Below are positions 36,536 to 45,226 of a DNA stretch of 64,000 nucleotides, piece by piece. This DNA comes from Chitinophagaceae bacterium (lineage in GTDB: Bacteria > Bacteroidota > Bacteroidia > Chitinophagales > Chitinophagaceae), in assembly GCA_004322425.1 (NCBI GenBank), contig SCVJ01000021.1, forward strand, positions 22,597 through 86,596, written 5' to 3'. The position numbers and the translations under genes were made by a program. The notes beneath the pieces were generated by a model. That model did not search any database, was not told where the DNA came from, and worked only from the letters and a program-made list of their open reading frames with translations. How positions within the stretch are numbered: the stretch's first letter is position 1; each line of letters starts with the position of its first letter.

Positions 36536-37551
36536 TGAAAAAGAGTTATAAATTTTCTACTACATCAGTAGCGTACTATTTTTCAGACGAAATTTTTCGA
36601 CTGAAAAATATTGTTGATCAAAAAAATACCATCATCATTACTGATGAAAATATTTTTGGAAAGCATGTCAAAAAATTTCGGCAGTGGAATTCAATTGTTC
36701 TAAAACCTGGTGAAGAATTCAAGGTGCAATCAACTGTTGATTCTATACTGCTACAACTACTAGAAATGGGTGCTGATAGAAATACAACATTGGTGGGTGT
36801 TGGAGGAGGCGTTGTTACAGATATTACGGGATATGTTGCTTCCATCTATATGCGTGGCATCAATTTCGGATTTGTTCCTACTACATTGTTGGCAATGATA
36901 GATGCATCTATTGGTGGAAAAAACGGTATTGATATTGGCGTGTATAAAAATATGGCGGGTATTATTCGTCAGCCAAAATTTATTTTGCACGACTTAGAGT
37001 TTTTAAAAACATTACCTAAAAATGAATGGGAAAATGGGTTTGCAGAAATCATTAAACATGCGTGCATAAAAGATGACACAATGTTTAGAGAACTTGAATT
37101 GAATTCACTTAAAATTTATCAAACTAATAAAAAGAAAATTAACGACTTAATTAACAGGAATACAATTCTAAAAACTAAAGTGGTGCAACGGGATGAATTT
37201 GAAAAGGGTGAAAGACGATTGTTAAATTTTGGTCACACACTAGGCCACGCATTGGAAAATCAATACGAGTTGAGCCATGGACAATCAATAGCCATTGGAA
37301 TGGCTTTTGCTTCAATTGTTTCTCAAAAAATTAACGGATTCAAAGAAGCACACAGAGTAATTAATTTACTTTCAAAATATGGGTTGCCAACTTTTGCATC
37401 ATTTGACAAACAAAAAGTATTGGAGGTTTTGAAGAAAGATAAAAAACGAGAGAAGTCAGCAATTAATTATATTCTACTGGAAAGAATAGGAAAGGGAGTT
37501 TCAAAATTGATTCCAATAACTGAGTTAGAAAATATAATTCAAGATTTTTAA
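36535..37551 (+). CDS. aroB: 3-dehydroquinate synthase
   Basis: 338 aa NAD-dependent Zn enzyme, step two of the shikimate pathway. NAD motif: LVGVGGGVVTDITGYVASIYMRGI; metal and substrate residues lie in ENGFAEIIKHA and LLNFGHTLGHALENQYELSHG. The ATG overlaps the TAA of the preceding gene by one base, indicating translational coupling. Confidence 0.96.
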   Translation: MKKSYKFSTTSVAYYFSDEIFRLKNIVDQKNTIIITDENIFGKHVKKFRQWNSIVLKPGEEFKVQSTVDSILLQLLEMGADRNTTLVGVGGGVVTDITGYVASIYMRGINFGFVPTTLLAMIDASIGGKNGIDIGVYKNMAGIIRQPKFILHDLEFLKTLPKNEWENGFAEIIKHACIKDDTMFRELELNSLKIYQTNKKKINDLINRNTILKTKVVQRDEFEKGERRLLNFGHTLGHALENQYELSHGQSIAIGMAFASIVSQKINGFKEAHRVINLLSKYGLPTFASFDKQKVLEVLKKDKKREKSAINYILLERIGKGVSKLIPITELENIIQDF

Positions 37552-37552
37552 T

Positions 37553-38830
37553 GTGATAGTTACAATTCATCCATCTCAATTAAATGGGAAAATTCATGCT
37601 CCTGCATCTAAGAGTTATATGCAGCGGGCTTGTGCTGCAGCTTTGTTAAGTAAAGGGACAACAATTATTAAAAATTCTGGAATTAGCAATGATGATAAAA
37701 CTGCACTCGTTATTATTCAACAATTGGGAGCCAGTATTGAATTTATAGGCGATGAGTTGTATATAAAAAGTAATGGAGTTATTCCAATATCAAACGAAAT
37801 TAATTGTGGAGAAAGTGGATTAAGTATGCGCATGTTCACACCGTTGGCAGCATTATGCGAAAAAGAAATTACAATTAGCGGAGAAGGGACTTTGCTTAAT
37901 CGTCCAATGAATTTTTTTGATGAAATATTGCCAGTGCTTGGAGTACAGGTACAAAGTAATCATGGTAAACTCCCCTTAATTATTCAAGGTCCACTTTTGC
38001 CCAGAGATATTGAAATAGATGGATCATTAAGTTCACAATTTTTGACTGGACTATTGATGGCTTTTTCGGCAGCTGACGCAAAAGGAAAAACAATAAAAGT
38101 AAAAGGCCTGAAAAGTGCACCTTACATAAATCTTACTTTGGAAGTAATGCGTCAATTTGGGATGAAGGTTCCAGAAAATAGAAATAATGAAGAATTTTAT
38201 TTTCACGATTCAACTACAAACAAATTAAACACAATTACTAACTATACTGTAAATTGCGATTGGAGTGGTGGTGCTTTTCTACTTGTGGCTGGAGCTTTAG
38301 CGGGTTCGATTACAGTAATTGGATTAAACAATTATTCCTTGCAAGCCGATAGAAAAATCATTGATGCCTTACAGTTGGCGAATGCAAAAACAGAAATTAA
38401 TTTTAAAGAGATTAAAGTTTATCCATCAGAGTTGAAAGCTTTTGAATTTGATGCAACAGACTGTCCCGATTTATTTCCACCATTAACTGCATTAGCAGCT
38501 TATTGCAAAGGAATATCTAAGATTAAAGGAATATCTCGATTGGAACATAAAGAGTCAAATCGTGCACTTACATTGCAACAAGAATTTGGTAAAATGGGAG
38601 TTAAAATTGAACTGGTTGGCGATGAAATGCTAATTGAAGGAAATGGTGTGGTAAAGGGCACAGTAGTTCACTCGCAACACGATCATCGAATTGCAATGGC
38701 TTGTGCAGTTGCCGCATTAAAAGCAGAGGGTGTAATGGAAATCGAAGAATCTCAGGCAGTAAATAAATCATACCCCAATTTTTTCTTGGACTTGGAAAAA
38801 CTTGGCGCTGCCGTATCTTTAAAAAAATAA
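37553..38830 (+). CDS. aroA: 3-phosphoshikimate 1-carboxyvinyltransferase (EPSP synthase)
   Basis: 425 aa, transfers enolpyruvyl from PEP to shikimate-3-phosphate. N-terminal KIHAPASKSYMQRACAAALL holds the PEP/S3P Lys-Ser; the substrate loop CGESGLSMRMFTPLAAL and C-terminal HDHRIAMACAVAAL are conserved. Start is GTG at 37553 because the ATG two bases earlier is followed directly by a stop; the protein begins at the expected position. It follows the aroB stop by 1 nt. Confidence 0.95.
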   Translation: MIVTIHPSQLNGKIHAPASKSYMQRACAAALLSKGTTIIKNSGISNDDKTALVIIQQLGASIEFIGDELYIKSNGVIPISNEINCGESGLSMRMFTPLAALCEKEITISGEGTLLNRPMNFFDEILPVLGVQVQSNHGKLPLIIQGPLLPRDIEIDGSLSSQFLTGLLMAFSAADAKGKTIKVKGLKSAPYINLTLEVMRQFGMKVPENRNNEEFYFHDSTTNKLNTITNYTVNCDWSGGAFLLVAGALAGSITVIGLNNYSLQADRKIIDALQLANAKTEINFKEIKVYPSELKAFEFDATDCPDLFPPLTALAAYCKGISKIKGISRLEHKESNRALTLQQEFGKMGVKIELVGDEMLIEGNGVVKGTVVHSQHDHRIAMACAVAALKAEGVMEIEESQAVNKSYPNFFLDLEKLGAAVSLKK

Positions 38831-38835
38831 CCTAC

Positions 38836-39834
38836 ATGAATAGTTTTGGTAGAATTTTTCGAGTTTCAATTTTTGGTGAATCGCATGGCGAATCTGTAGG
38901 TATTGTTGTTGATGGTTGTCCTGCTGGTTTACCATTAAACGTAGAAGATTTTTTACCAGATTTAGAAAGACGAAAAGGGGGAATTCAAAAAGGAACAACA
39001 CCTCGACAAGAAGATGATTTACCTATTTTTAAAAGTGGCCTTTTAAATAATAAAACTACCGGCGCACCGATAGCAATTTTCTTTGAAAATAAAAATGCCA
39101 GAAGTGACGATTATGAAAAATTAAAAGATGTGCCTCGCCCTGGCCATGCCGATTTTGTAGCCCATAAAAAATTTGGTGGATTTGAAGATTACAGAGGAAG
39201 CGGTCATTTCAGTGGCAGGTTGACGGTTGCTTTAGTTGCAGCCGGTGTAATTGCAAAAAAATTGTTGGAAGGAATTGAAATTAATTCATCGATACTTGAA
39301 ATTGGTGGTGAAAAAGATTTGGAAAAAGGGTTACAAAAAGCAATTGATGAAAAAGATTCTGTTGGTGGGATTGTTGAATGTCGGGCAAAGAATTTACCTA
39401 TTGGTTTGGGCGAACCATTCTTTGATTCTTTAGAGTCATTAGTAGCTCAAATTGTATTTTCCATTCCTGCAGTTAGAGGAATAGAATTTGGAACAGGCTT
39501 TGCTGCTGCAAAAATGTTCGGCAGTGATCACAACGATGCAATTGAAAACAAAGACGGGAAAACAAAAACTAATAATGCTGGTGGTGTAGTGGGAGGGTTA
39601 AGTAATGGGAATGAATTAGTTTTTAGAGTTGCAATTAAACCTACATCATCAACGTCAAAAGAACAACTTACTTTAAATTGGACAACGGATAACATTGAAA
39701 AAATTTCCATAAAAGGTCGTCACGATCTGTGTATTGCACTTCGTGTTCCCGTTATATTGGAAGCTGTAACGGCAATTGTACTTGCCGATTTAATGATTTT
39801 GGAACAACAAATTTCTCGAATTAATAAGGCATAA
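38836..39834 (+). CDS. aroC: Chorismate synthase
   Basis: 332 aa FMN-dependent enzyme ending the shikimate pathway. Conserved blocks: GRIFRVSIFGESHGESVG, GKTKTNNAGGVVGGLSNG, RPGHADFVAHKKFGG (here in PRPGHADF) and KIS-containing KGRHDLCIALRVPVILEAVTA. It is the last gene of the four-gene operon, 5 nt after aroA. Confidence 0.95.
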   Translation: MNSFGRIFRVSIFGESHGESVGIVVDGCPAGLPLNVEDFLPDLERRKGGIQKGTTPRQEDDLPIFKSGLLNNKTTGAPIAIFFENKNARSDDYEKLKDVPRPGHADFVAHKKFGGFEDYRGSGHFSGRLTVALVAAGVIAKKLLEGIEINSSILEIGGEKDLEKGLQKAIDEKDSVGGIVECRAKNLPIGLGEPFFDSLESLVAQIVFSIPAVRGIEFGTGFAAAKMFGSDHNDAIENKDGKTKTNNAGGVVGGLSNGNELVFRVAIKPTSSTSKEQLTLNWTTDNIEKISIKGRHDLCIALRVPVILEAVTAIVLADLMILEQQISRINKA

Positions 39835-39867
39835 ATTAACATATGAGTGTAAAGTTGTTTAGGTAAA

Positions 39868-40260
39868 ATGAAAACTTTGAGAGCCATATTATTTTTTTTT
39901 GTAATGCTGTTGAACGTTCAGTTAGTAGCTCAAGATAGTTTGTTGCTTCCTCCCAAAAAGGATACACTTTATGGCATTGCAAGTTATTATCATGATAAAT
40001 TTGAAGGACGAAAAACAGCAAACGGAGAAATTTTTAGTCAAAATAAAATGACAGCAGCTTGCAATATAATTCCATTGGGAACTATGGTTCGTGTTACAAA
40101 TATTAGAAATCAACGAGCAGTAATTGTTAAAATAAATGACAGGCTGCATCCTAAAATGACACGAATTGTGGATCTTTCTTTTGCAGCAGCCAAGAAGCTG
40201 GGATTCATTCGATCGGGCCTTACTCGAGTTATGGTTGAGATATTGGAAAAAGATGACTAA
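39868..40260 (+). CDS. RlpA-like septal-ring family protein (DPBB fold)
   Basis: 130 aa: signal peptide (AILFFFVMLLNVQLVAQ), then a double-psi beta-barrel: GIASYYHDKFEGRKTANGE, AACNIIPLGTMVRVTN, VKINDRLHPKMTRIVDLSFAAAKKLG. The fold matches RlpA lytic-transglycosylase domains, but the SPOR domain that targets RlpA to septal glycan is missing. It could be a cell-wall binding protein; enzymatic activity is not shown. Confidence 0.87.
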   Translation: MKTLRAILFFFVMLLNVQLVAQDSLLLPPKKDTLYGIASYYHDKFEGRKTANGEIFSQNKMTAACNIIPLGTMVRVTNIRNQRAVIVKINDRLHPKMTRIVDLSFAAAKKLGFIRSGLTRVMVEILEKDD

Positions 40261-40303
40261 CTTTCCTCAAAATATTTTATTTCAGAATCTTGTGTTAAGC
40301 TAT

Positions 40304-40311
40304 TATTTTTG
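40304..40311 (+). promoter_or_regulatory. -7 box for the outer-membrane protein at 40332
   Basis: TATTTTTG matches TAnnTTTG, 20 nt before the ATG. Confidence 0.4.
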
Positions 40312-40331
40312 TTAACTACAAAACTACTATT

Positions 40332-40910
40332 ATGAAGAAACTATTATTTTTCTTTCTTACAACTTCGGTTATTAGCTCATTTGCCTTTGGCCAAGATAAG
40401 GTTAGAGGACATGAAATAGGTGTCAGTTTTAATTTGTACGATTTTGCTACTGCAGCTCGTATTCGTTCAACTTCTTTGAGTTCTGTACTTAGAGATGAAA
40501 AGTGGGCTCGCTTGGGAGAAATGTCTCCAGGAATTTCACTTCATTGTTTCAAAGGGTTGAAAAAGAAGGTTGATTTTGCTGGAACTATTTCTGGAACGCT
40601 TATCAATTATCCCGAACCAAACAAGCCAAATGTAGGCGTCAATAAATTTGTATTTTCTCTCGATGCAGTCGCTCAATTTAAATTAGTGGGTGAAGAATTT
40701 TGGTTCCAACCATTTGCATCAATGGGAGTTGGTACCCATAAAATAGGAACAACTTGGGGAGGTTTTGTACCAGTTGGTTTAGGTATTAATATTGATCTTC
40801 TAAACCAAGGAAAGTTATTTATTAGCTCGCAATATCGTATTCCAATTAGTAACGAATCTGGAAGTAATCATTATTTCCATTCCATTGGAATTTCTAGTAA
40901 AATAAAATAG
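40332..40910 (+). CDS. Small outer-membrane beta-barrel-like protein
   Basis: 192 aa with a signal peptide (LLFFFLTTSVISSFAFGQ). Alternating amphipathic strands with glycine turns (EIGVSFNLYDF, VDFAGTISGTLIN, FWFQPFASMGVGTHKIG, LFISSQYRIPIS) suggest an eight-stranded barrel with a terminal strand FHSIGISSKIK. Similar small barrels are frequent in Bacteroidota. Function is unknown. Confidence 0.72.
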   Translation: MKKLLFFFLTTSVISSFAFGQDKVRGHEIGVSFNLYDFATAARIRSTSLSSVLRDEKWARLGEMSPGISLHCFKGLKKKVDFAGTISGTLINYPEPNKPNVGVNKFVFSLDAVAQFKLVGEEFWFQPFASMGVGTHKIGTTWGGFVPVGLGINIDLLNQGKLFISSQYRIPISNESGSNHYFHSIGISSKIK

Positions 40911-40932
40911 GGAGTAAGGTTCAAATAATTTT

Positions 40933-40965
40933 AATGCCTCACGATTTTCGCGGGGCATTTTTTAT
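40933..40965. terminator. Bidirectional terminator between the barrel gene and plsX
   Basis: AATGCCTCACG pairs with CGCGGGGCATT (11 bp with one wobble and one mismatch), loop ATTTT, followed by TTTTTT on the plus strand. The gene on the minus strand, plsX, ends within it, so it can also serve that operon. Confidence 0.65.
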
Positions 40966-41903
40966 GCCATAAATTCTTGCTTCATTTTTCCCATAACATC
41001 CTTTTCTGCCATTTTTTGTGCAAGCAAAATCATGTTTTGAAAAGCTAGGTTTTGGGAAATACCGTGACCAATGATAACGGGTTTGTTTACACCCAACACC
41101 GGAGTTCCACCATAGTTTTCAAAGTTGAAGCGATCAAAATAGTTGTGCTGAATATTATTTTTCTGCGAAATGGAGTACAACGATTCTACCATTTTAAGAA
41201 TGATATTGCCGGTAAATCCCTCGCAAACTATTAAATCGGCTTTGTCAAGTAGTACATCCCTCCCTTCTATATTGCCAATGAAATTAATATGTCCGTTTTC
41301 TTTTAAAAGAGGATATGTAGCTTGTGCTAATAAATTTCCTTTCCCTTCTTCTTCGCCAACATTTAACAACCCGACTCTTGGGTTTTCAATCCCAAATATT
41401 TGTTGTGCATACACAGTACCTAAAATAGCAAACTGATTTAATTGCTCAGGTTTGCAATCTGCATTTAACCCAACATCGAGAATTAAACCAGTACTTCCAT
41501 TTTCTTTTGGCAGCAGTGCTGAAATAGTTGGGCGCAATACTCCTTCAATCGCTTTAATACTAAAGAGTGCTCCAACAAGCATTGCTCCTGTATTGCCTGC
41601 ACTGATGAATGCGTCAATTTTTCCTGTTGCTAATAAATGAAATCCAATAGCAATGGAAGACTGTTGTTTTTCTTTTAAAGCTTTGGTGGGATGTTCATGC
41701 ATATCAATAACCTGCTCTGCATGTATGAACGTGATTTTGTCGGACTGAAAATTATGCTCAACAAATAATTTTTGGATTTGTTCTTGATGACCAATCAAAA
41801 AAAGAGAGCTGGCATTTTCTGTAGTAGAGAAATAATTGATAACACCTTTCACCGCTTCTTTCGGTGCAAAGTCGCCTCCCATCATGTCTATGCCTATATT
41901 CAT
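40962..41903 (-). CDS. plsX: Phosphate acyltransferase PlsX
   Basis: Makes acyl-phosphate from acyl-ACP for phospholipid synthesis. 313 aa. Markers: IGIDMMGGDFAPKEAVKGV, STGAMLVGALF (in SAGNTGAML), DVGLNADCKPEQL, VGLLNVGEEEGKGN and FVEGRDV-like FIGNIEGRDVLL, with VCEGFTGNIILK near the end. Operon with rpmF and DUF177 upstream on the minus strand. Confidence 0.96.
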   Translation of the reverse strand: MNIGIDMMGGDFAPKEAVKGVINYFSTTENASSLFLIGHQEQIQKLFVEHNFQSDKITFIHAEQVIDMHEHPTKALKEKQQSSIAIGFHLLATGKIDAFISAGNTGAMLVGALFSIKAIEGVLRPTISALLPKENGSTGLILDVGLNADCKPEQLNQFAILGTVYAQQIFGIENPRVGLLNVGEEEGKGNLLAQATYPLLKENGHINFIGNIEGRDVLLDKADLIVCEGFTGNIILKMVESLYSISQKNNIQHNYFDRFNFENYGGTPVLGVNKPVIIGHGISQNLAFQNMILLAQKMAEKDVMGKMKQEFMA

Positions 41904-41989
41904 TTTTTAAAGGTATAAAATGAAAAATCTAAACTCTATCTGTAACCATCTGGCTTGTTAGAATTTAGATTGCTAAAGTAAGACGATTC

Positions 41990-42184
41990 TTACTTTTTTA
42001 TCGGAGACTTTTCAGCCACTAATTGGCCCTTGTAGTAAAGCTTTCCTTCACTTACATTAGCGCGGTGGCGTACATGTGTTTCTCCTGTTGTACTGTCGGT
42101 GCTTAACGTAGCAGCAACAGCTTTATAATGTGTTCTTCTTTTAGCACTTCTTTGTTGACTGTGCCTTCTTTTTGGATTTGGCAT
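41990..42184 (-). CDS. rpmF: 50S ribosomal protein L32
   Basis: 64 aa, starting MPNPKRRHSQQRSAKRRTHY, the L32 signature. It lacks the four Cys of the zinc-binding form, so it is the Cys-free type. It sits between DUF177 and plsX, an order conserved across bacteria. Confidence 0.96.
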   Translation of the reverse strand: MPNPKRRHSQQRSAKRRTHYKAVAATLSTDSTTGETHVRHRANVSEGKLYYKGQLVAEKSPIKK

Positions 42185-42210
42185 AACGGATGCAATTTAT
42201 TTCAAAAAAA

Positions 42211-42759
42211 TCAATTACCTAAATTTTTAAACTTATCCAATCCTTTCCAGATTGGGTTTTCTTTATTTTTGGGTTCTTCGGGTTCCATTTTCTTCAAAAG
42301 CTTCAGCACTTTCTTGTTACAAAAAGGTCCTTCCATATTTTCATATGTACAGACTTTTAAAATGGGAATGCTTAAATTAATAAATTCAAATACCCAATTG
42401 GTAATATCAAAATGACTTTCAACTTGGCTGATATAAAAAATATCCGGATCAGTTTCTTGGTCATTCATTAATTCGGGCTCTTCTACCATTTTTAAAGTAA
42501 TGTTGAATTCATCCCACAAATCTAAGGGTAGGGTGTTGTTACATCGGTCACAAACAACTTCCACCGTGCCACCCACTTCAAATTTCAACATCATAAAACT
42601 CGATTTTTTATCAAGTTTCAATTTGATTTCTACTTTGCAATTTCGAAAATTTTGCTGTTGGAACGCCTCAAAGAACTTATCGTCTATTATATAATTAAAG
42701 TCATGAATTCCGGGCTTTAACCCAACAAAAGCTATTTCAAACTCTCGCCGGTGGCTCAT
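42211..42759 (-). CDS. DUF177 (YceD) family protein
   Basis: 182 aa. The conserved DUF177 core VVCDRCNNTLPLDLW (near residue 71, CxxC) and a C-terminal CTYENMEGPFCNKKVLKLLKK are present. The bacterial member sits upstream of rpmF and is linked to large-subunit rRNA accumulation; the molecular role is not firmly established. It leads the operon, with a -7 box at 42794-42801. Confidence 0.9.
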   Translation of the reverse strand: MSHRREFEIAFVGLKPGIHDFNYIIDDKFFEAFQQQNFRNCKVEIKLKLDKKSSFMMLKFEVGGTVEVVCDRCNNTLPLDLWDEFNITLKMVEEPELMNDQETDPDIFYISQVESHFDITNWVFEFINLSIPILKVCTYENMEGPFCNKKVLKLLKKMEPEEPKNKENPIWKGLDKFKNLGN

Positions 42760-42793
42760 GTCACAAAACTTTAATCCCGATTTTTTCGGTTGG

Positions 42794-42801
42794 CAAAGGT
42801 A
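42794..42801 (-). promoter_or_regulatory. -7 box for the DUF177-rpmF-plsX operon
   Basis: The minus strand reads TACCTTTG, 34 nt before the DUF177 ATG. Confidence 0.45.
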
Positions 42802-42935
42802 GGGGAATTAAGTTGAACTTGCTACCCGTTTTTGAATTATTTTTAAACACTCAGGCTATTCATAAACCCTTTATTTTTAGATAATTTTAAACTAACTATT
42901 TGCTACATTTTTTAAGTAAGATTTTTGCCTATGTA

Positions 42936-44012
42936 ATGAAGGCATGGGGTTGGGTATTGCTCATTATTATGGCTTTGTTCCTGAAATTTATTACCAACTA
43001 TCCATTTTGGATTGAGGAGAATTATTCCTCCAATATTTACCTTTTAATTTCTAAATTTCAACGGGCTGTTTTTGGATGGGTTCCATTCAGTATTGGAGAT
43101 GTTTTTTACGCCTTTATCATCATAATAGTTATTTTAAAAACTTGGCAGTTGTTGTCTGCTTGGTATAAAAAAGAAATTGACCGACAGTTTATTTTAATGG
43201 GTCTAAAACATCTGATCTTCTTTTTTCTTTTTATGTATGTGTTTTTTTATGCTTTGTGGGGTTTGAATTATTACAGGCAAGGAATCGCCTATCAGTTCAG
43301 CCTCGAAATAAAAGAAAACTCCAGAGAGGATATTGACACACTTGTAGGGCAATTGCAACAAAAGCTAAATTATTATGCTGGAAAAGTAAATGAAAAACAG
43401 AGAGATTCCATTAGTAAAAAGCAGCAATTGTTTGAACGTACGAATGATGCCTATTTATACGCCGCTACTACGATTCCCTTTTTTGATTACACACCGCAAT
43501 CCATAAAACCATCTTTATTTAGCTATGCCGGAAACTATCTCGGCTTTCAAGGTTATTATAATCCATTTTCTGGCGAAGCTCAAGTAAATACTACAATCCC
43601 ACGCTGTTTGGAGCCATTTGTTTCTGCACATGAAACGGCTCATCAATTGGGTTATTCCAAAGAAAGTGAAGCTAATTTTGTTGCTTTTTTAACATGCAAA
43701 AATTATCCTTCAACAACATTTCAGTATTCCATGTATTTTGATTTATATCATTATGCAATTAGTGAATTGTGGGATAGTGATTCATTGAAAGCGAAAGAAT
43801 ACAATCAGAAACTTCATCCGCAAGTAGTTAAAGATTTTCGTGAATGCGAAGAGTTTTATAAACGTCATCAAAACCCAATGGAAACATTCATCACTTTTCT
43901 GTATGGAAATTTTTTAGTAGCCAATAATCAACCGGAAGGAAAGCGTAGCTACAATAGAGTGATTAATTATTTGATTGCGTATTACAAAAAAAATGGAATC
44001 GAAGCCATTTAA
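42936..44012 (+). CDS. DUF3810 membrane protein with an HExxH metalloprotease-like motif
   Basis: 358 aa from ATG 42936. Three membrane segments at the N-terminus (about 5-22, 54-70 and 96-117) are followed by a large extracytoplasmic part. It contains AHETAHQLGYSKESEANFVAFLTC, which includes an HExxH zinc site with a Glu downstream (ESEANF), the gluzincin-like pattern. Family members are annotated only as DUF3810, with this motif conserved. The substrate is unknown. A TTG at 42900 would add 12 residues. It converges with dcd with 4-nt overlap. Confidence 0.83.
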   Translation: MKAWGWVLLIIMALFLKFITNYPFWIEENYSSNIYLLISKFQRAVFGWVPFSIGDVFYAFIIIIVILKTWQLLSAWYKKEIDRQFILMGLKHLIFFFLFMYVFFYALWGLNYYRQGIAYQFSLEIKENSREDIDTLVGQLQQKLNYYAGKVNEKQRDSISKKQQLFERTNDAYLYAATTIPFFDYTPQSIKPSLFSYAGNYLGFQGYYNPFSGEAQVNTTIPRCLEPFVSAHETAHQLGYSKESEANFVAFLTCKNYPSTTFQYSMYFDLYHYAISELWDSDSLKAKEYNQKLHPQVVKDFRECEEFYKRHQNPMETFITFLYGNFLVANNQPEGKRSYNRVINYLIAYYKKNGIEAI

Positions 44013-44545
44013 AATTTATTCTTCCACATCATACTTTCTACGGGCTTGTCGGGTTGACTATTATATTTTGCATTCTGCTTTTGGTTATATTTTAATTCCA
44101 CTTCACCATCAACTGGAAAATAAATTAGTTGGCCAATGGGCATTCCTTTATAAATTTTCACAGGTTGTTTTACAGAAATTTCAAGTGTCCAATGTCCGCA
44201 AAAACCAACATCACCCTTTCCGGCGGTGGCGTGAATGTCTATCCCCAATCTACCGGTGGATGATTTCCCTTCCAAAAAAGGAACATGCGCATGGGTTTCC
44301 GTGTATTCATCTGTAACGCCTAAATAAAAAGTGTTGGGATATAAAATAAATCCATCCTCAGGGATTTCAAAATAATTTATTTTATTATGGCTTTTGGCAT
44401 CTAGAATTTGATCGTTATAGGTAGCTAACCATTTACCAAGATTTACATCATAAGAATTACTACCTAATTTATCACGATTGAACGGAACAATTTTTATTGT
44501 TTCTTTTTCAATCTCTTCTAAAATTCGTTTATCAGAAAGAATCAT
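44009..44545 (-). CDS. dcd: dCTP deaminase
   Basis: 178 aa trimeric enzyme converting dCTP to dUTP. ILSDKRILEEIEK at the start, EGKSSTGRLGIDIHATAGKGDVGF is the active-site segment containing the Arg/Ser and catalytic Glu region, and IYKGMPIGQLIYF is the C-terminal block. Supplies dUMP for thymidylate synthesis. Confidence 0.95.
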   Translation of the reverse strand: MILSDKRILEEIEKETIKIVPFNRDKLGSNSYDVNLGKWLATYNDQILDAKSHNKINYFEIPEDGFILYPNTFYLGVTDEYTETHAHVPFLEGKSSTGRLGIDIHATAGKGDVGFCGHWTLEISVKQPVKIYKGMPIGQLIYFPVDGEVELKYNQKQNAKYNSQPDKPVESMMWKNKF

Positions 44546-44608
44546 TTGTATTTATTAATTTTTCGTTGTCAATTTGTAAGCAGCAAAATAAAGCGAAACA
44601 TTTATACT

Positions 44609-45226
44609 ATGCCTATTATTTTTCAACATCAAATTAACGAGTCTGCAAAACTGGTTATTTGGCATATTTCGGAACCCGAATCTTTTTTTACAAAAGCTAT
44701 TGCTATAAAATCCGTCATCACTAATGAGACAAAGCGATTGCAACACTTGGCGGGAAGGTTTTTGTTACAAATTCTAGAACCTGACTTTCCGGTTTCAGCT
44801 ATTCAACAATCAACTTTTCAAAAACCCTACTTGCCTAACAATGAGTTTCAATTCTCAATTTCTCATTGTGGAGATTTTGCTGCTGCCATTGTTAGTAAAA
44901 ATCAAAAAGTGGGAATCGATATTGAATTGACAACTGATCGAGTGTTGAAAGTGGCCGATAAATTTTTATCGGAAAATGAAAAAAAAATATTTTCAAATTC
45001 ATTGCACCCATTTGATAGTTCTCTAAAAACATTATTATGGTCAGCAAAAGAAGCTGTATTCAAATGGTATGGAGAAGGAGGCGTCAATTTTAAAGAACAA
45101 ATTCAATTACAACAGTTGAATGAAAATGAAAACACGATGGAATGTTTTTTTTCAAAAACAAATCAGCAACTAATAATTCATTATCGACAATTTGAAAATT
45201 TATGGTTGACTTGGGTTCGCGCTTAA
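44609..45226 (+). CDS. 4'-phosphopantetheinyl transferase (Sfp/AcpT superfamily)
   Basis: Transfers the phosphopantetheine arm of CoA to carrier proteins. 205 aa from ATG 44609. Mg2+-binding motif KVGIDIELTTDR, then LLWSAKEAVFKWYGEGGVNF with the W(S/C)xKEA signature; HCGDFAAAIV (SHCGD) supports the Sfp type. It could modify ACP or a synthase elsewhere. The 3' end overlaps the convergent DUF2130 gene by 27 nt. Confidence 0.92.
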   Translation: MPIIFQHQINESAKLVIWHISEPESFFTKAIAIKSVITNETKRLQHLAGRFLLQILEPDFPVSAIQQSTFQKPYLPNNEFQFSISHCGDFAAAIVSKNQKVGIDIELTTDRVLKVADKFLSENEKKIFSNSLHPFDSSLKTLLWSAKEAVFKWYGEGGVNFKEQIQLQQLNENENTMECFFSKTNQQLIIHYRQFENLWLTWVRA

